Made by a program: the position numbers and the translations under genes
NCBI GenBank assembly: GCA_018389105.1
Contig: JACATO010000120.1
Span: 1,839,501 to 1,903,500, forward strand
Direction: 5' to 3'
DNA: 64,000 bases
From: Nautilus pompilius
Taxonomy: Eukaryota; Mollusca; Cephalopoda; Nautilida; Nautilidae
In this document: piece by piece, positions 1 to 11,965 of the stretch
Layout: the number at the start of each line of letters is the position of its first letter
Numbering within the stretch: position 1 is the first letter of the stretch
The notes under the pieces: model-generated
Databases searched by the model: none
What the model was told of the DNA's origin: nothing
Seen by the model: the letters and a program-made list of their open reading frames with translations, nothing else

Positions 1-1869
1 TAGGCGCTGACAATCCGTCCAATTCTTCTTTCAGCGTCCCTGTAATTCGCTTGCCTCTTTGCTGGCTTCTGTACTCACAAATACCGCCCGATCTTGAGCT
101 CATTTAGACCCAGCAACTTCAGTCTGTCACCGATTCGATTTTCGGGGCTGAAGTCGGACACATTGAGTCTTCCAAAAGGGCTTCTGTCTGATGCAGCAGA
201 AGAGCGAAGACTACGGCCAGCGCTTTGTTCCAACAAATGAAGGAAAATTGTGTAAAGGGACCTTAACGTCCCGTCCGCGAGCGGTCAGGGATGAGCTCGA
301 TACTCCCCATTCTTGTATGAATTCCTGCGTCCTTAGCAAGAAAGTTTAGCGTTGCAGCGAAACTCAAAGACGTCGATCTGATCTCCTGACGAACTATACC
401 AGCTCACGACGTTCCACAGTCTTCTCCGTGCGATGGTGAGGCGTTTCCCCCATGACTACATATCATCGGTTGTAAGAACTCACCCAGATCATTCGGATCG
501 GACCCATTCGATGCGGTGCCATACCCGTTTGAACGAACCCCCCATCCTCGCTTCTGTACATATACACATATTTGGGTGCCGGCTGGTTCTTTCTCCAGTA
601 AAAGTCCAACTGAACGGTTCCAGTGAAAGACAACAGGAAACAAAAGGGCAGATGAAGAATACGGACGCTAAAATTGAACCGACTGAATTTGCTGTCGCCT
701 ACAAGAAGCACCGATAGAGGTCGCCACTTAAAAACTAGTTAAGAAAAAAAAGAAGAAGAGACATTAATGTTCTAAACCGGCACTTCAAATATTCTGACCA
801 CGTTATTTTTGGATACTTCTGAAGAGGAATATTGCTACTGTGCGGCTAGCAAAAAAGTCAGCCCCCTTTTAAGATAAAAAAAGAAAAACCCACAAGAGAA
901 AGAGATGGAAATGTATAAGAAATTAAAAAAAAAAATGAAAATAAAAATATTGTTTACGGATGAATTCAAAATGCGAACTGTTTTCTCTGCTGGAAGAGGC
1001 AGTTTCTTTGAAGTGGTAACTAAAAACGATAACCAAGCAAAAGATGCCATCCAAGTGTGAGGGAGTAAATCCATGGATGGAATAAGAAAATTGCTTAGAA
1101 TCGATAGAAGAATATGCTTAAAATTACAAGCAAACTATAACTGATCATGCAATAGCGAGTAAATGTAATTTAATCGATCCAGGTTTTGTAATCTAGCAAG
1201 ACAACAGCTCCAAACATACACATTTGCTGCTGCATACGTGGAATTTAAAGGGATCCCAAAATAAATTTGAAGGAGGGCCTTGGAAGGCTCGGGGTCGGGT
1301 TGGGATCATAACGAAGAACGTACCGGAATATATGAATCATAAACAGTTAAAACAGCTCCTAAACCTCTTGGCTAGCGGAGGCAAAGAATTGTACGCAATA
1401 TATATTGACAATTCTTTTTCTTTGTAGCAAAAATTTTAATATTTTTTTCTGTTGTGAAAATAAATATTCATTATCGAGTCCGTTCATTTGTTTCCATGAT
1501 TAGTGACGGTATATCTGACTGTAGGCCTTTTATTCGATCAACAACGTGTTTGTGATGACTCGTCCTCGATTCCTGATTTAATAGCTTTCTGTGTATATAA
1601 TTACTTATACTTAAAAAAAAAAATATATTATATAATAAAACATGGTTTTACACTAGATTTACAGGGTTCCAGGTTCTGATGCTTATTTACTCATCCATGT
1701 GGCTACTTCGGCTTTGTATATTCAACAGTGAACCAATTATCGCGGCAAAGTCTGACGCAAAGACATTTAGTAGGCGTAGGCGGAAAAGTAACTTCAGCAG
1801 CAGACAGCATCCGTGATGTGTTGTTTGGGATGATAAATTTTGATTTTAAAGGGACAAAAGGCCAATTTA
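1..1869. other. Unannotated flank, no gene recognised
   Basis: No recognisable coding region, RNA gene or transposon was seen. The first 700 bases are of mixed composition. From about 720 the sequence becomes AT-rich, with A and T homopolymers near 745-760, 925-935 and 1610-1640. Short open frames on both strands (under 95 codons) match no family I know and look like chance. Confidence 0.5.
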
Positions 1870-2283
1870 TATCTTTAACGAACCAGAGAGAGAGGAGAGG
1901 AGAGAGAGAGAGAAAGAGGAGGGAGAGATGACGTTGGCACAGAGATACAGAAGAGAGAGAGAGATAGGGAGGGAGGGAGGGAGGGAGAGAGAGAGAGGGG
2001 GGAGATGGACGTTGGTACAGAGATACAGAGAGAGAGAGAGAGATAGGAGGGAGGGAGGGAGGGAGAGAGAGAGAGGGGGGGGAGAGATGACGTGGTACAG
2101 AGATACAGAGGAGAGAGAGAGAGAGAGATAGGGAGGGAGGGAGGGAGGGAAAGAGAAGAGAGAGAGAGGGAAGAGATGACGTTGGTACAGAGATACAGAG
2201 AGAGAGAGAGAGAGAGAGCGCTGGAGAGAGAGAGAGAGAGGATAGGGAGGGAGGGAGGAGGGAGAGAGAGAGAGAGGGGGGGT
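1870..2283 (+). repeat. GA minisatellite with G-quadruplex runs and ACGT core
   Basis: This is a GA-rich array built from a higher-order unit of about 85 bp. Each unit has a core like ATGACGTTGGTACAGAGATA, then (GA)n, then a block of GGGA repeats, then (GA)n again. Four GGGA blocks are seen (1967-1985, 2049-2063, 2131-2149, 2245-2262), and the first three match the G3N1 quadruplex pattern. The core is related to the TGACGTCAGTACAGA unit of the arrays at 18.5 kb and 48 kb. The long serine/leucine-rich minus-strand frames across it are microsatellite translations, not genes. Confidence 0.9.
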
Positions 2284-5200
2284 TAGGGTTGAGACAAACT
2301 TTTGCTTCGTCTGTCTGTCTGTCCTCGGTCGGACCACTCGGACGGGCTGTTGCGAAGATTCTGTCTGCTCGTGAACTATGGCGCGGATTCGGAACATTAG
2401 CTCCGCTATCTGTGGGCGGACGCGCAATCAGAGCGGGATAATGATGCGGTTTCAAGGCATTGTTGAGTTCAATCAATCTGCCATTCATCGCCAAGCCGCG
2501 ATGATGCGACGTAACGGATATTTTGCTTCCTTTGACTGGTATAAATTTCGATTCCAAGAGAATAAAGCTGTTGATATTTGTCGCTACGTTTGAGACGGGC
2601 GACCCTGAGACCAGACGTTTATGGTTCGGATGTTTGTCGGGGTCGGGATCTCCGCATCTGATATTCGTTCACTTTCAGACTATAGCATCGTCACATTTAT
2701 AAGAAAAACAAGTATTCAGATAGTCACAAAGACTGACTCTCGACATAAAGCCGCTCAAAACCATAATTCAATTTTTTTTTTGTATTGTTTAAAAATTTAA
2801 CCTGTGTCCCTATCGATGCTTTGTCATCTGCATCTTTTCTGAATGCGCAGCAAAACACTCAAAACAAGGTGTCGTCATCTTGTGTTCTTGAATATTTTGA
2901 AAACCCGGGTAAATGAGAACGATAATTCCAAGAATTGCAACAGAAGAACCAACCGTTTTAAAACAGTAAACGAAAAACAGCTGGTTGGTGGGGGTCAGGG
3001 CTTGAGGTGGAGAGGACCCGGACCGGTACCGGAAGTGGACTTCATTCCAGATTTCTCTGTGCTTAGCCTGATCACTAAGGTTTTTACCACATCTGAGCAG
3101 ATGTCACATTTTTTTTTTTAAATATAATTAAACTTAAATCGTATCAAAGTCGTCAGGTACATAAAGCTATTTGCGATGCACAGTAGCGCCGCCTACATCC
3201 GCTTTTAATTAAAGTCCGAGCCGCGAGGCGAGTTAAAGCGAAATTAGTTAACTGTTTTTTTAAAAAAAAAATATTACCGAAGAATGATGGTCGTCCGCTT
3301 CGATTGCATAATAGAACCGAAAGAGGTTCCAGCGGTTGTTAGGCGAGCCACGTTCCTTGAAAGCAATATCAGATATCCTTTAAGGAAAAACGAAGCAACA
3401 GCAACAACCGATTACATAGTCAGGCAGAAAATTTTACAGTGCACGTCAAATTTATTTGACCAGTGTGAAAATATGGCCGCTAGTTGGACAGTGAGGTGAA
3501 GTGGGGCGTAGTCGTAAACCGCTGGACAACTAAAATTATATATAAATATATCAATGACTGCTTGAAAGCGCTATGGCACAGTAGTTTATGCAACCCGTCT
3601 GATGCAGTGTGAGACTGTTTTCCTACTTTTTCCTGCACTGACGATTACAATGTCGCTTCATTAGTGAAAGCCACATCTTTCACTTTGGTATCGCCCAAAT
3701 AAGGATTTAGATCAGGGCTCAGACGGTCTGGACTCCCACCATTGTAAAGACATCTGTATCTTTTCCGAACAAGTGACCGCTTCATCAGTTTGGAGTATTT
3801 TGAATAATTCTCCTGTTGTTGTGCTTAGCCCCCTTCCAATCATTTTGATGCCACGACCCTGTCTATTATCTCATCTGCATTTCGCACACTTCCAACCCAA
3901 TCGTAACACATGCAGTTTCAGACATCGGTATTTCGTGTTTGATAATAGAGACAATACAGTTTTTATTTGTTCTACCTCCTGTTTCCATTTGCACAAAAAC
4001 AATTTTTTGTTGTTGCGAAAACAGTTAAAATTCGGACATGTCAGCGAAAAGGACAGTTTTCCACTGCCAGTTCCCCTGGATTTATCCAGCTGATTAGTGA
4101 AATCTCGTGATGTCTGTTGATGATCCGGCAGGCTGGGAACCTTGATATTGTGGTCTGCATGAGCAGTGGTAGCTGATCTCGTCAACAATGATTTCCCACT
4201 TTTCCAACTGATTGGAACCTTAATGATGTAGAATACAGATCCCTGGCTCACCTTAATAATTTCTCCAGGCTATATTTTTCCAACAACCATCCTGATGATA
4301 GTTAGTGTATGATTATGAGCCTGTTCACTACGAAAGTCTTCTTACTCCATACTGCTGGTTAAAGTATAGCACCATGTATAATGAGATATTATGGGTTTTC
4401 TAATTTTTATATTCTCTAATGATTACAAAAAGCATTGATCAGTTCTTTGTAATTCCAGTTCTTTTAACTTTATGGCTTAAAACCTCAGCTATTGACATAG
4501 CTATAATTCATTTTTTACAATATATTAAGGTAACCATGCCAAAGATTGTCATCCATGTTTTGTGAGAAGCAGTGTACTTCTCAAGCGTAAACTTTCAGAC
4601 TTAAAAAGTACTTAGCATTAAATGCAGGTTTTAGGGTGAAAAAAAAGAACCAACCATGACTAAAGAAGGATGGATGCTCGTTTCTCATAGGGCATCAAGA
4701 ATTTATGATGAGTTTCCTGCCGCAAAATTTTTGGAAATCTTTGTCGAAGAAACATAGTATGTTGTTCAAAAATACTCAGCAGCGATTTTAGAAAATGGTT
4801 ACGTATTGTTTGCAGCCACTGACGTCATTACCCAGTATCGATGCTGCAGCTTGATGCATATATATATATACCTACATAACTGTTGTTGTGAAGAATTTAG
4901 AGTTATTCATCTCGAAGTCTTCGTTTTCTTTGCAAACCCCTGTCTCGACTCATTTCTCACAACAGTGAGCGCCAGGAGAGGGAAAGTTTAAGGGATTAGC
5001 GTTGGTGAGCCAGAGGTGCCTGGCTACGGACGGGAGCTACTCGAGTAACTTCCGCTGCGAGTACCCGCTCTCCTGTTTAGCTGTGGGAGGAAACTCACGC
5101 GGACTGACTGGCGCAGAAGAGCCAGAACGATACCGAGTCGATCTTGACTAAATTGCAAACCAAGCATCCACTCTCAGGCCCTTCAATGAACAACAACCAA

Positions 5201-5339
5201 AAAAAAACCCCATAAAAGATACGAGTTTTAGTAGCGATGGTAATTCCAAGCCACAAACCAACCCGAACTATTTCCGTCTGCCCCTCCTCCAAACAGGACA
5301 CAGAAATGATGCTGCTCGACTTCAGAAAGAAAGTATCTG
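2284..5339. other. Non-coding stretch, no gene recognised
   Basis: Mostly unique AT-rich sequence with short homopolymers. The longest frame that is not low-complexity is on the minus strand at 3,871-4,251 (126 codons). It resembles no family I recognise, has no convincing splice sites, and overlaps an equally anonymous plus-strand frame. I would not annotate it as a gene. Confidence 0.45.
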
Positions 5340-5398
5340 AGGTGCATTCGCGTCGCACTGCCCTTCAGATCTGTATTACTTAGCACGGGTCGAACCGT
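5340..5398 (+). repeat. Dispersed repeat, copy 1 (matches 10,155-10,216)
   Basis: About 60 bp here align with 10,155-10,216, with scattered substitutions. The best shared word is ATCTGTATTACT, flanked by CACTGCC on the left and a GGT-GA motif on the right. It lies just upstream of a Tc1-like 3' fragment, so it could belong to the same decayed element, but that is inference. Confidence 0.5.
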
Positions 5399-5437
5399 AA
5401 GGACCAACCTACAGATCACCCTGAACGGATGGCAGAA

Positions 5438-5545
5438 AGTGATACAGGACATTCGGAACAACGTTCCACAGCCAGATATTGATAACCGTATGGAAGCATG
5501 AAAACACAGTATGATGTTTTATATAAAGCAAAGGACTCCCACACC
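5438..5545 (+). mobile_element. Tc1-like transposase 3' fragment (copy 1)
   Basis: This segment aligns over about 100 bp with 33,838-33,934, sharing CAGGA near its start and the word TATATAAAGCAAAG near its end. Read in frame it gives a pattern like Q-D-x-x-N-N-V-P-Q-x-x-I-D-N, which fits the C-terminal helix region of Tc1-type transposases. It is interrupted by a stop and is clearly a relic. No terminal inverted repeat was found. Confidence 0.45.
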
Positions 5546-5555
5546 CAGCAGCAGC

Positions 5556-5640
5556 AGCCGCCCGACGTGAGAGAGACCTCCCGGGTCCTTGGGGCCCCCC
5601 CCGGTGTCGGGTGGACCGGGCCGCTTGTCGGCTCGACGAA
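5556..5640 (+). mobile_element. SINE body fragment, near-identical to copy at 53.6 kb
   Basis: About 65 bp starting at CCCGACGTGAGAGAGACC match 53,601-53,667 almost base for base; the only clear difference is three extra C residues in the central C-run here. The tRNA-like head present at 53.48 kb is absent, so this copy is 5' truncated. The near identity of two non-coding copies suggests recent amplification or a conserved SINE domain. The sequence after the shared block (to about 5,730) differs from the other copy. Confidence 0.7.
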
Positions 5641-5732
5641 CATCTCTCAGCAACGAGGAGGACTCAACAGGCCACTTGTCTTTATGGCATGCAATGCCTT
5701 TGACAGAGCCTTGTTCTGAAGTCCAACTCGCT

Positions 5733-5781
5733 CAACAACAACAACAACAACAACAACAACAGCAGCAGCAGCAGCAGCAGC
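5733..5781 (+). repeat. (CAA)n(CAG)n microsatellite
   Basis: About ten CAA triplets pass directly into about six CAG triplets. One frame reads as polyglutamine, but the surrounding frame is anonymous and includes the SINE fragment, so coding use is unlikely. Confidence 0.9.
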
Positions 5782-5784
5782 CAG

Positions 5785-8638
5785 GCTCTGCACAGCCTAT
5801 ACACTTTGTGTGCGTGTTATATACATCTATCAGCCGAAATTACTCATTTGTGATTTGTGCATATTCTGCGTTTCCACAATTATTTCATGTACAAACTGTG
5901 GCGGTAATATATTTATATGATATTTTCTAGCAGCCGTAAAAAAAATTCCCTTTTAAAATTTTGCGCAAGAATGTTGTTAATGTATGCGAAAGGCAAATTA
6001 TTGAACGTGATAAGCTCATACCTTGTAACACAGCCCGCGGCCTATGACTCACCGCCCAACCGGTGCTGCCGCCTCGTGGAGATTAAGCGGTCACTGGGAG
6101 CACTGTTAATTAGTAGTCGATAAGACTGTCTGGGACAGCCCGGCCTTATGTGCGCCGTTCGCTAGCGATGCTGCAGTAGATGTGGCATGTCAACGGTGTG
6201 TGTGTGTGTGATTACTCGCATCCACGTGTAATAAATGAAATTATTGTGACACTAATACGATGAATTATCCTCTGCCGCCTCTCGGAGAAAACAATGAGTC
6301 ATTTCCCGAATTAGGAATCCGCTTGCGTCGGCTCAACGACCAGATTTCTGACAGGTGTGTCATTCGTCTTGATTCTATATTCAACATATGTCAGAAATCT
6401 ATTTTAAAAAACGTATCTAACCCTGACCCACCTATGAACTTTCGCCAAGAACTAATTTCAAATTTAAAAAAAAAAAAAAAAAAGTTAGAAGCGGAACAAG
6501 AAAATGTTAGAAGAGGTTTTATTGGAATTGCCTTCAGCGCTTAGTAGGGTGTCGACGTCGAGTATACGGGGACATCTATTGCTACCCTCACCTGACCATC
6601 CGCCAGCTATTATCCCAAAGAAGGCACGACAGCAACGGAATCAAACGAGCGAATAATCTAATTCCCGACTAAGAAGCTCCACGTTCTTGTCGGTCGATCT
6701 GTATAGTACAGCTGTCACTAGAATCAATCTCGCTTGTTATCGCCGGTTCCGGTTTAGTCCGGGGCCATCAGTCGGGGTTAGTAGAGATATAATGTCATAG
6801 GAAATCATTTCGTTTTGTAACCTGACGATCTTCGCCACACGTAACAGCCGGGGCAAAACAACAACAGCTCACATCGCGATGAGCCCAGCATATATGAAAG
6901 CGTACAATACATTTGTCATGGCAGTGTATATATACAGTGTACAAAAGGAGATTCTTTGCTATTTGGCTTGGGGATTTCTTAATAGCTGTTCTTCAGAAAA
7001 CTTTTCCATCGTTCTACAAAAGAACAGCTTATATCATATACGGGAGGGGGAGAGGGGATATCGCTGATCAGTTCCCATCGCAAGCACGCACCTTCATTAC
7101 TGTCTGGCTTCGGCCAGTGTTTGTTCACCGCGCATCCGGTTCTGTGGTTCTCTGTCTCTCCCTGGAAAATCGATAGGATTTAGCTACAAAACCCTGTGTA
7201 CTGCTTCCTTAGCAAATCCACTTCACGATTCCTGGCAACTATCGATAAATTATGCATAGTAAGAGCGACTAATAATAAATTTGTTGTCAAGACGTAAAGA
7301 TCAGCTGTGTCCCAGTCAACAGCGTCGAGTGTTTCGGGAGCCTAACAGAAGCGAGGCTGTCGTCGCTAATGGTATGCAGTGAGGTCGCTACTGAGCTTCT
7401 GCTACCCACGACGCAGGCAATCACATCGGAAATTTTGCTATTCTGGATCATTAAACTTTGAAGGCGTTCGTACAAGTCCACATAGCAGATGAAACGAATC
7501 GCTAAAAATGGTTAATGGCAAAATATTATTAGTAAGGAAGATCGGGGATAATTGTTACAGCGTCAGTAAGTGTTAATTAAACGTATAGATAGGTTATAAA
7601 CGACGTCGTGTTTTAAGCTTTGGATCAAAGACTGCAGCACATGATGTCGATTAGAGCTTCATCTCCACGTGTAATTATAAATTACAGGTGTTGTAACAAC
7701 TTACCTCTGTAATAAATGGCCTTGACGTTCTCTCTGCTGACTGTGAATACAATTGAAAGCTGAGAATTCATCAATTTATCGAAACTTACTGCTTCAGCCA
7801 ACCACAATTATTTCATTAATTCTTACTGATTACCAAGTGCTGTCAATGCGTAGGAAAACGGATGAAACAGGGAGTCAGTCTGGTAAGGAAAGCATCTTAA
7901 ATCTGGATTCTGGACACTTCCCTCGTAAATGAAACGGAAATTTCTCTTGATGGATTTCGATTTGTTTCCATCCATGCAAGTCCTAGTTCGTAGCTCTTTA
8001 AGGCCGACAGAAAACCGTAGCAGATGAGTTAAGTTTGAATTTAACTAATTGATTGCCATCAATCAGTGGTAATAAACAAGTAACAGGTAAAATAAGTGAA
8101 AATAAATTGGCCGTGATATTCATAAATCAATGGCTGGGTACCCGGCGCTGCACAGGAAAGAATGGCTTTTATAAAAAGACTATATCAATTTGAAGAACAG
8201 AAATTTTATTTGTTTAAGAACACAATCATTGAGTTGATGCTAAGGATGCATTCCTTAATATTCTATAAGCTGTACAATTAAATTTAACTTTGTTTCATAA
8301 GAACCCAGCTTATTATTATCTTCAAAAAAGAATCATGAGAAAACATAAATTTTTAGAATTCCATAATGGTTATGTTTCAGCCGCCTTCTTTAGGAAAACT
8401 GAAAAAGTGCCCGACCAATACGAGACTGGTTTATAAGATGACGACAAACTATGTAGCAAACCAGTACATTAATTTTTATTCTTAGTTTTCAAAGTTATAC
8501 AGTGCATGATATCAAAAACTGCCATTGGTGGCTCTCAAATTACTTTCAAGGCTGACTGTTGAAAAATTGAAATCTGTGGTCATTTCTAAGTTGAATGAGT
8601 ACTGCAAAGCTGTAGTAGCTCTGAATCTTGAAAGGGGT
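5785..8638. other. Non-coding stretch, no gene recognised
   Basis: AT-rich unique sequence. A short GT run occurs at about 6,197-6,211 and an A15-type homopolymer near 6,468-6,482. Several open frames of 60-110 codons have no recognisable motif. No intact transposon ends or RNA gene were seen. Confidence 0.45.
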
Positions 8639-8747
8639 GGCCTTTGTTGGCCTTTGGGGCCAGACTCTGATACCCTTGGATCCTGAGGTAGATGGCCTTT
8701 GTTGGCCTTTGGGGCCAGTCTCTGATACCCTTGGATCCTGAGGTACC
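8639..8747 (+). repeat. Two-copy tandem duplication, 55-bp period
   Basis: Copy 1 begins at 8,639 and copy 2 at 8,694. Both contain GGCCTTTGTTGGCC, then TGATACCCTTGGATCCTGAG, with one or two differences. The minus-strand frames across it simply repeat the same peptide and match no known domain. Confidence 0.9.
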
Positions 8748-8749
8748 TT

Positions 8750-10150
8750 CATTATAAGTTGAGGCTGCTAGGTCACCTATTTTGAATGAGTGCAAGCTTT
8801 TGAAAAACAGCCCTTGAAGGCCTCAAAATGGCCTTTAAGTCCAACGTGCAGTAGTTGAGAGTCTTGCTCAGCCTCTGAAGTACCTACACCAAAAATGTGG
8901 GGGCCTCTAGGGGCTACGGTTCGGCCATAAAGGAATAACAAACAAACGGGCAGCCACTTGAAAATATGTATTAGATTTAAGCTGCTGCTCGAAAGTCAGG
9001 CTTCAAGGAGTTAAACCCATCCGCCGAAACAACAGGTGCTAAATGGGAGTTCTGAGTACTTCTACATATGCACACTATCTGGTTACTTATTTGTACTCTT
9101 TCAGACTTGGGTTCGACCTGAACTGCAGATGCAAATTAGACTGGCCGAATGCTGTGACACCGATCGCTGCAGTTAGTTTAACAGACATGGAAAGAGTCAG
9201 GGTGGAGGTAGCGCTCCTGGCAGCTGTCACAGTGGCAGGACAGTTCTGTTGGTTGGGTGCTACAAGACCTCGGCCATTCGAGTGCATCAGCAGTAGAAAG
9301 GGGTGAAGAAAATGTCTGCTGTGATGTGGATTTGTGGTAGCACGCAACTGATGAAAGAAAGAGGAAAAGGCGGCTGGACCAGATAGTAAAAGTGCAGCCG
9401 CGATCAAACAATAGGCCAACTAACAGAGGCGATCCACGCCCAGTTCCGGCCCCACCTTTGAAAGACTGTTGCAACAAACGGATTGCAGCAGCGTGGGATG
9501 CCAGTGAGCGCATCCCCGATCGCAGTTACCAAGCCTAGCGCCGTGTACAAAGCACAGACCTGGATCAAGGCAAAAAGTGCAGTGTCCTCCTGTGTGGTCC
9601 CACCTGGTTAGCCCTCAGGGTTATAAAGTCAAATGTTTGGCCTCTCGAACCTTTGGCTTCTCTGTCACTTCGGCAACGCGTATCGGGCCTCTGTTCTGCA
9701 CAGCCAGCTCCAAGGCGACACTGTTCGCACCCGCCGCGCCCACATAGCATGGTGGAGATTTCAGCCGTCTCTCTCGGCCGGTCCGGTCCGGTCCCTGGTT
9801 TTAGTCCAATTGAACAACTTTGATGGAATGAGACAGACGCTGTCGCCATCACCATTCTCTGCCGACCTCGCCTCGCCCAATACGTTGCGTAAGATATCAG
9901 TGACAATTTGGAACTAGCCTCCAGGTGGCCTATAGGTCTTAATAAAGTGGCCAGACAGTGAAAATATATGTAAGGATGGTCATTAATGAATCCAGTGAAT
10001 TTTACTCGATGTTTCCATGGTTATTACTCCCAAGCTCTTGCAGTATGTAAAACTGGTAATGTCTTTTGTATGTTAACTGCGTATTCGGTATTCTTAACAA
10101 TGAACATCAATTAAATGCATCCAAATACTTCATTTTAACCCTTTGACTTC
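8750..10150. other. Moderately GC stretch, no gene recognised
   Basis: This region is less AT-rich than its flanks (especially 9,100-9,900) and holds overlapping open frames of about 110 codons on the minus strand. None shows a reverse transcriptase, transposase or other domain signature that I can name. It could be an old, unrecognised repeat. Confidence 0.35.
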
Positions 10151-10154
10151 CACC

Positions 10155-10216
10155 TAAGATGAATTTTCACCCCACTGCCTTCAAATCTGTATTACTCAGT
10201 ACAGGTTGAGTCATAG
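10155..10216 (+). repeat. Dispersed repeat, copy 2 (matches 5,340-5,398)
   Basis: It aligns with the copy near 5.36 kb, sharing CACTGCC, ATCTGTATTACT and the following GGT-GA segment at roughly 75-80% identity by eye. A short CA run follows at 10,225-10,243. Element class unknown. Confidence 0.5.
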
Positions 10217-10229
10217 AGGTTGTCACACA

Positions 10230-10959
10230 CACACACACACAACAATACACTATCTTCCTTATTAATTTATTAGCTATTTCTAACGACAAACCCGTATATC
10301 GATTGAACCCCACGTGCTTGGGTAAATCTACACCTTGTTCAACCCAAATACTAACTGGCGCTTCTAGACCTGGGTGCGCGGTATAAGTCCGGCAGGAACC
10401 GGCATGGACTGTATGCGGATATTTAAGAAATTTGAATTAAATAATCATAATAATACAGATTTTTTATTAAAGATAAAAAGCTATTAAGAATTCTCGCAGT
10501 TTAACTTTCTGTTTGGATTTGCTTTCACAGTAAAACGTTACCTTCATTCTCTATCTTTCTATACAGATCTGCATATTATAAAAGAGTTTGTGCCACTGCA
10601 TTCTGTACATCTTTACAATTCTGTTTTGCGTGTTTGGTAACAGAATTGTTGCAAAATGTAAATTTTTAAACGTTATTATTGATTTATTGGCGTTCTCCAA
10701 CATGTTTGAGATAAACTTTCACAGTGCACTGAGATCAGTATGGGAAAGCGAGAACAATGATGTATTGCGAGGTTTATACATATTCTTTCTCTCGCACTAA
10801 TCTTCAGTGAAATTACTGAAAGCGACGATATCTGTTTATGATTTCAATAGAAATTCAAATATCGATTTATGTTTTAATAGTTTGACAGCTGGCGTCGAGA
10901 AGAAAGAACAAACAAAATGTTTTTCCATTTTCTGAAAGATTTAAGAATGAAAAAAGTAG
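10230..10959. other. Non-coding, AT-rich
   Basis: Nothing recognisable. A 70-codon plus-strand frame at 10,588-10,800 has no family resemblance. Confidence 0.45.
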
Positions 10960-11505
10960 CCTCTATCTCGTTCTCTCTCTGTATCTCTCTTCTCTCTCTG
11001 TATCTCTCTCTCTCTTAGATATCTCTTCTCGAGATAAATATCTCTCTTAGTGCTATCTCTCTCTCCTCTCTCTCTTCTCTCTCTCTCGATCGCTATCATT
11101 CTCTCTGATAGCTCTGTCTCTCTCTCCTAGGGCTCTCTCTTCTCTCTGTCTCTCTCTCTCTCCTCTCTCTCTATCTCTTAGCTGCTCTCTGCTCTATCTC
11201 TGTCTCTCCTAGAGATCGTCTCTCTCTCAATCTCTCTCTCTCTGTACTGGATCTCTTTATCGTCGTCCATCCTCATATCTCTCTCTCTCTCTCTCTCTTC
11301 TCTGTCTCTGTCCTCTGTCTCTCTCTCTCTAGATGTCGATCGTATCTCTCTAATCTCTATCTGTCTCTCTAGCTCTCTCGCTCTGGGCTCGCTCTCTCTC
11401 TGTATTCTCTCTCTCTCTCTCTCTTGTCTCTCTTCTGTCTCTGTCTCTCTCTCTCTCTCCGTCTCTCTTGTCTCTCTATTCTCTCTGTCTGTCTTTTCTC
11501 TCCTT

Positions 11506-11543
<38 letters not shown>

Positions 11544-11588
11544 TCTCTCTGTCTCTCTGTCTCTCTCTCTCTCTCTCTGTCTGTTCTC

Positions 11589-11620
<32 letters not shown>

Positions 11621-11788
11621 CATCTCTCTTCTCTCTCTCTTGTCCTGATATTATCGTCATTCATCTTCATCATCTCTCTGTTTCTGATTTTCTCTTCTTT
11701 TCTTCTCTCTCTCTCTCTCTCTTCTCTCTGTCTCTGTTTCTGTCCTCTCTCTCTCTCTCTCTCTCTCTCTTGTCTCTGTCTATCTCTC

Positions 11789-11855
<67 letters not shown>

Positions 11856-11912
11856 CTGTTCTCTCTCCTTCTCTGTCTCTCGGTCTCTTTCTCTGTCTCT
11901 CTGCTCTCATCT

Positions 11913-11961
<49 letters not shown>
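10960..11961 (+). repeat. 1-kb CT/GA microsatellite array
   Basis: About 1.0 kb is dominated by CT dinucleotides on the plus strand. The proximal part (10,960-11,400) is irregular, with inserted words such as CTCGAGA, CCTAG and GATCG that create local palindromes. The distal part (11,400-11,961) is nearly pure (CT)n interspersed with CTGT. Long serine/leucine frames on plus and arginine/glutamate frames on minus are low-complexity translations. Confidence 0.95.

Positions 11962-11965
<4 letters not shown>

Noticed and set aside
2277..2291. Telomere-like GGTTAGGGTT
   Set aside because: Only about one and a half TTAGGG units at the edge of a G-rich satellite; too short to be an interstitial telomere repeat. 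The same applies to CCCTAACCC near 57,856.
1703..2557. 284-codon Ser/Leu/Pro minus-strand frame
   Set aside because: Driven by the GA/GGGA satellite; the flanks carry no recognisable domain.
3871..4251. 126-codon minus-strand frame
   Set aside because: Not low-complexity, but no domain is recognised, it has no splice context, and the opposite strand has a similar-sized frame.
5589..5930. Plus-strand frame with a polyglutamine tract
   Set aside because: It consists of a SINE fragment plus a (CAA)n(CAG)n microsatellite; no conserved coding sequence surrounds it.
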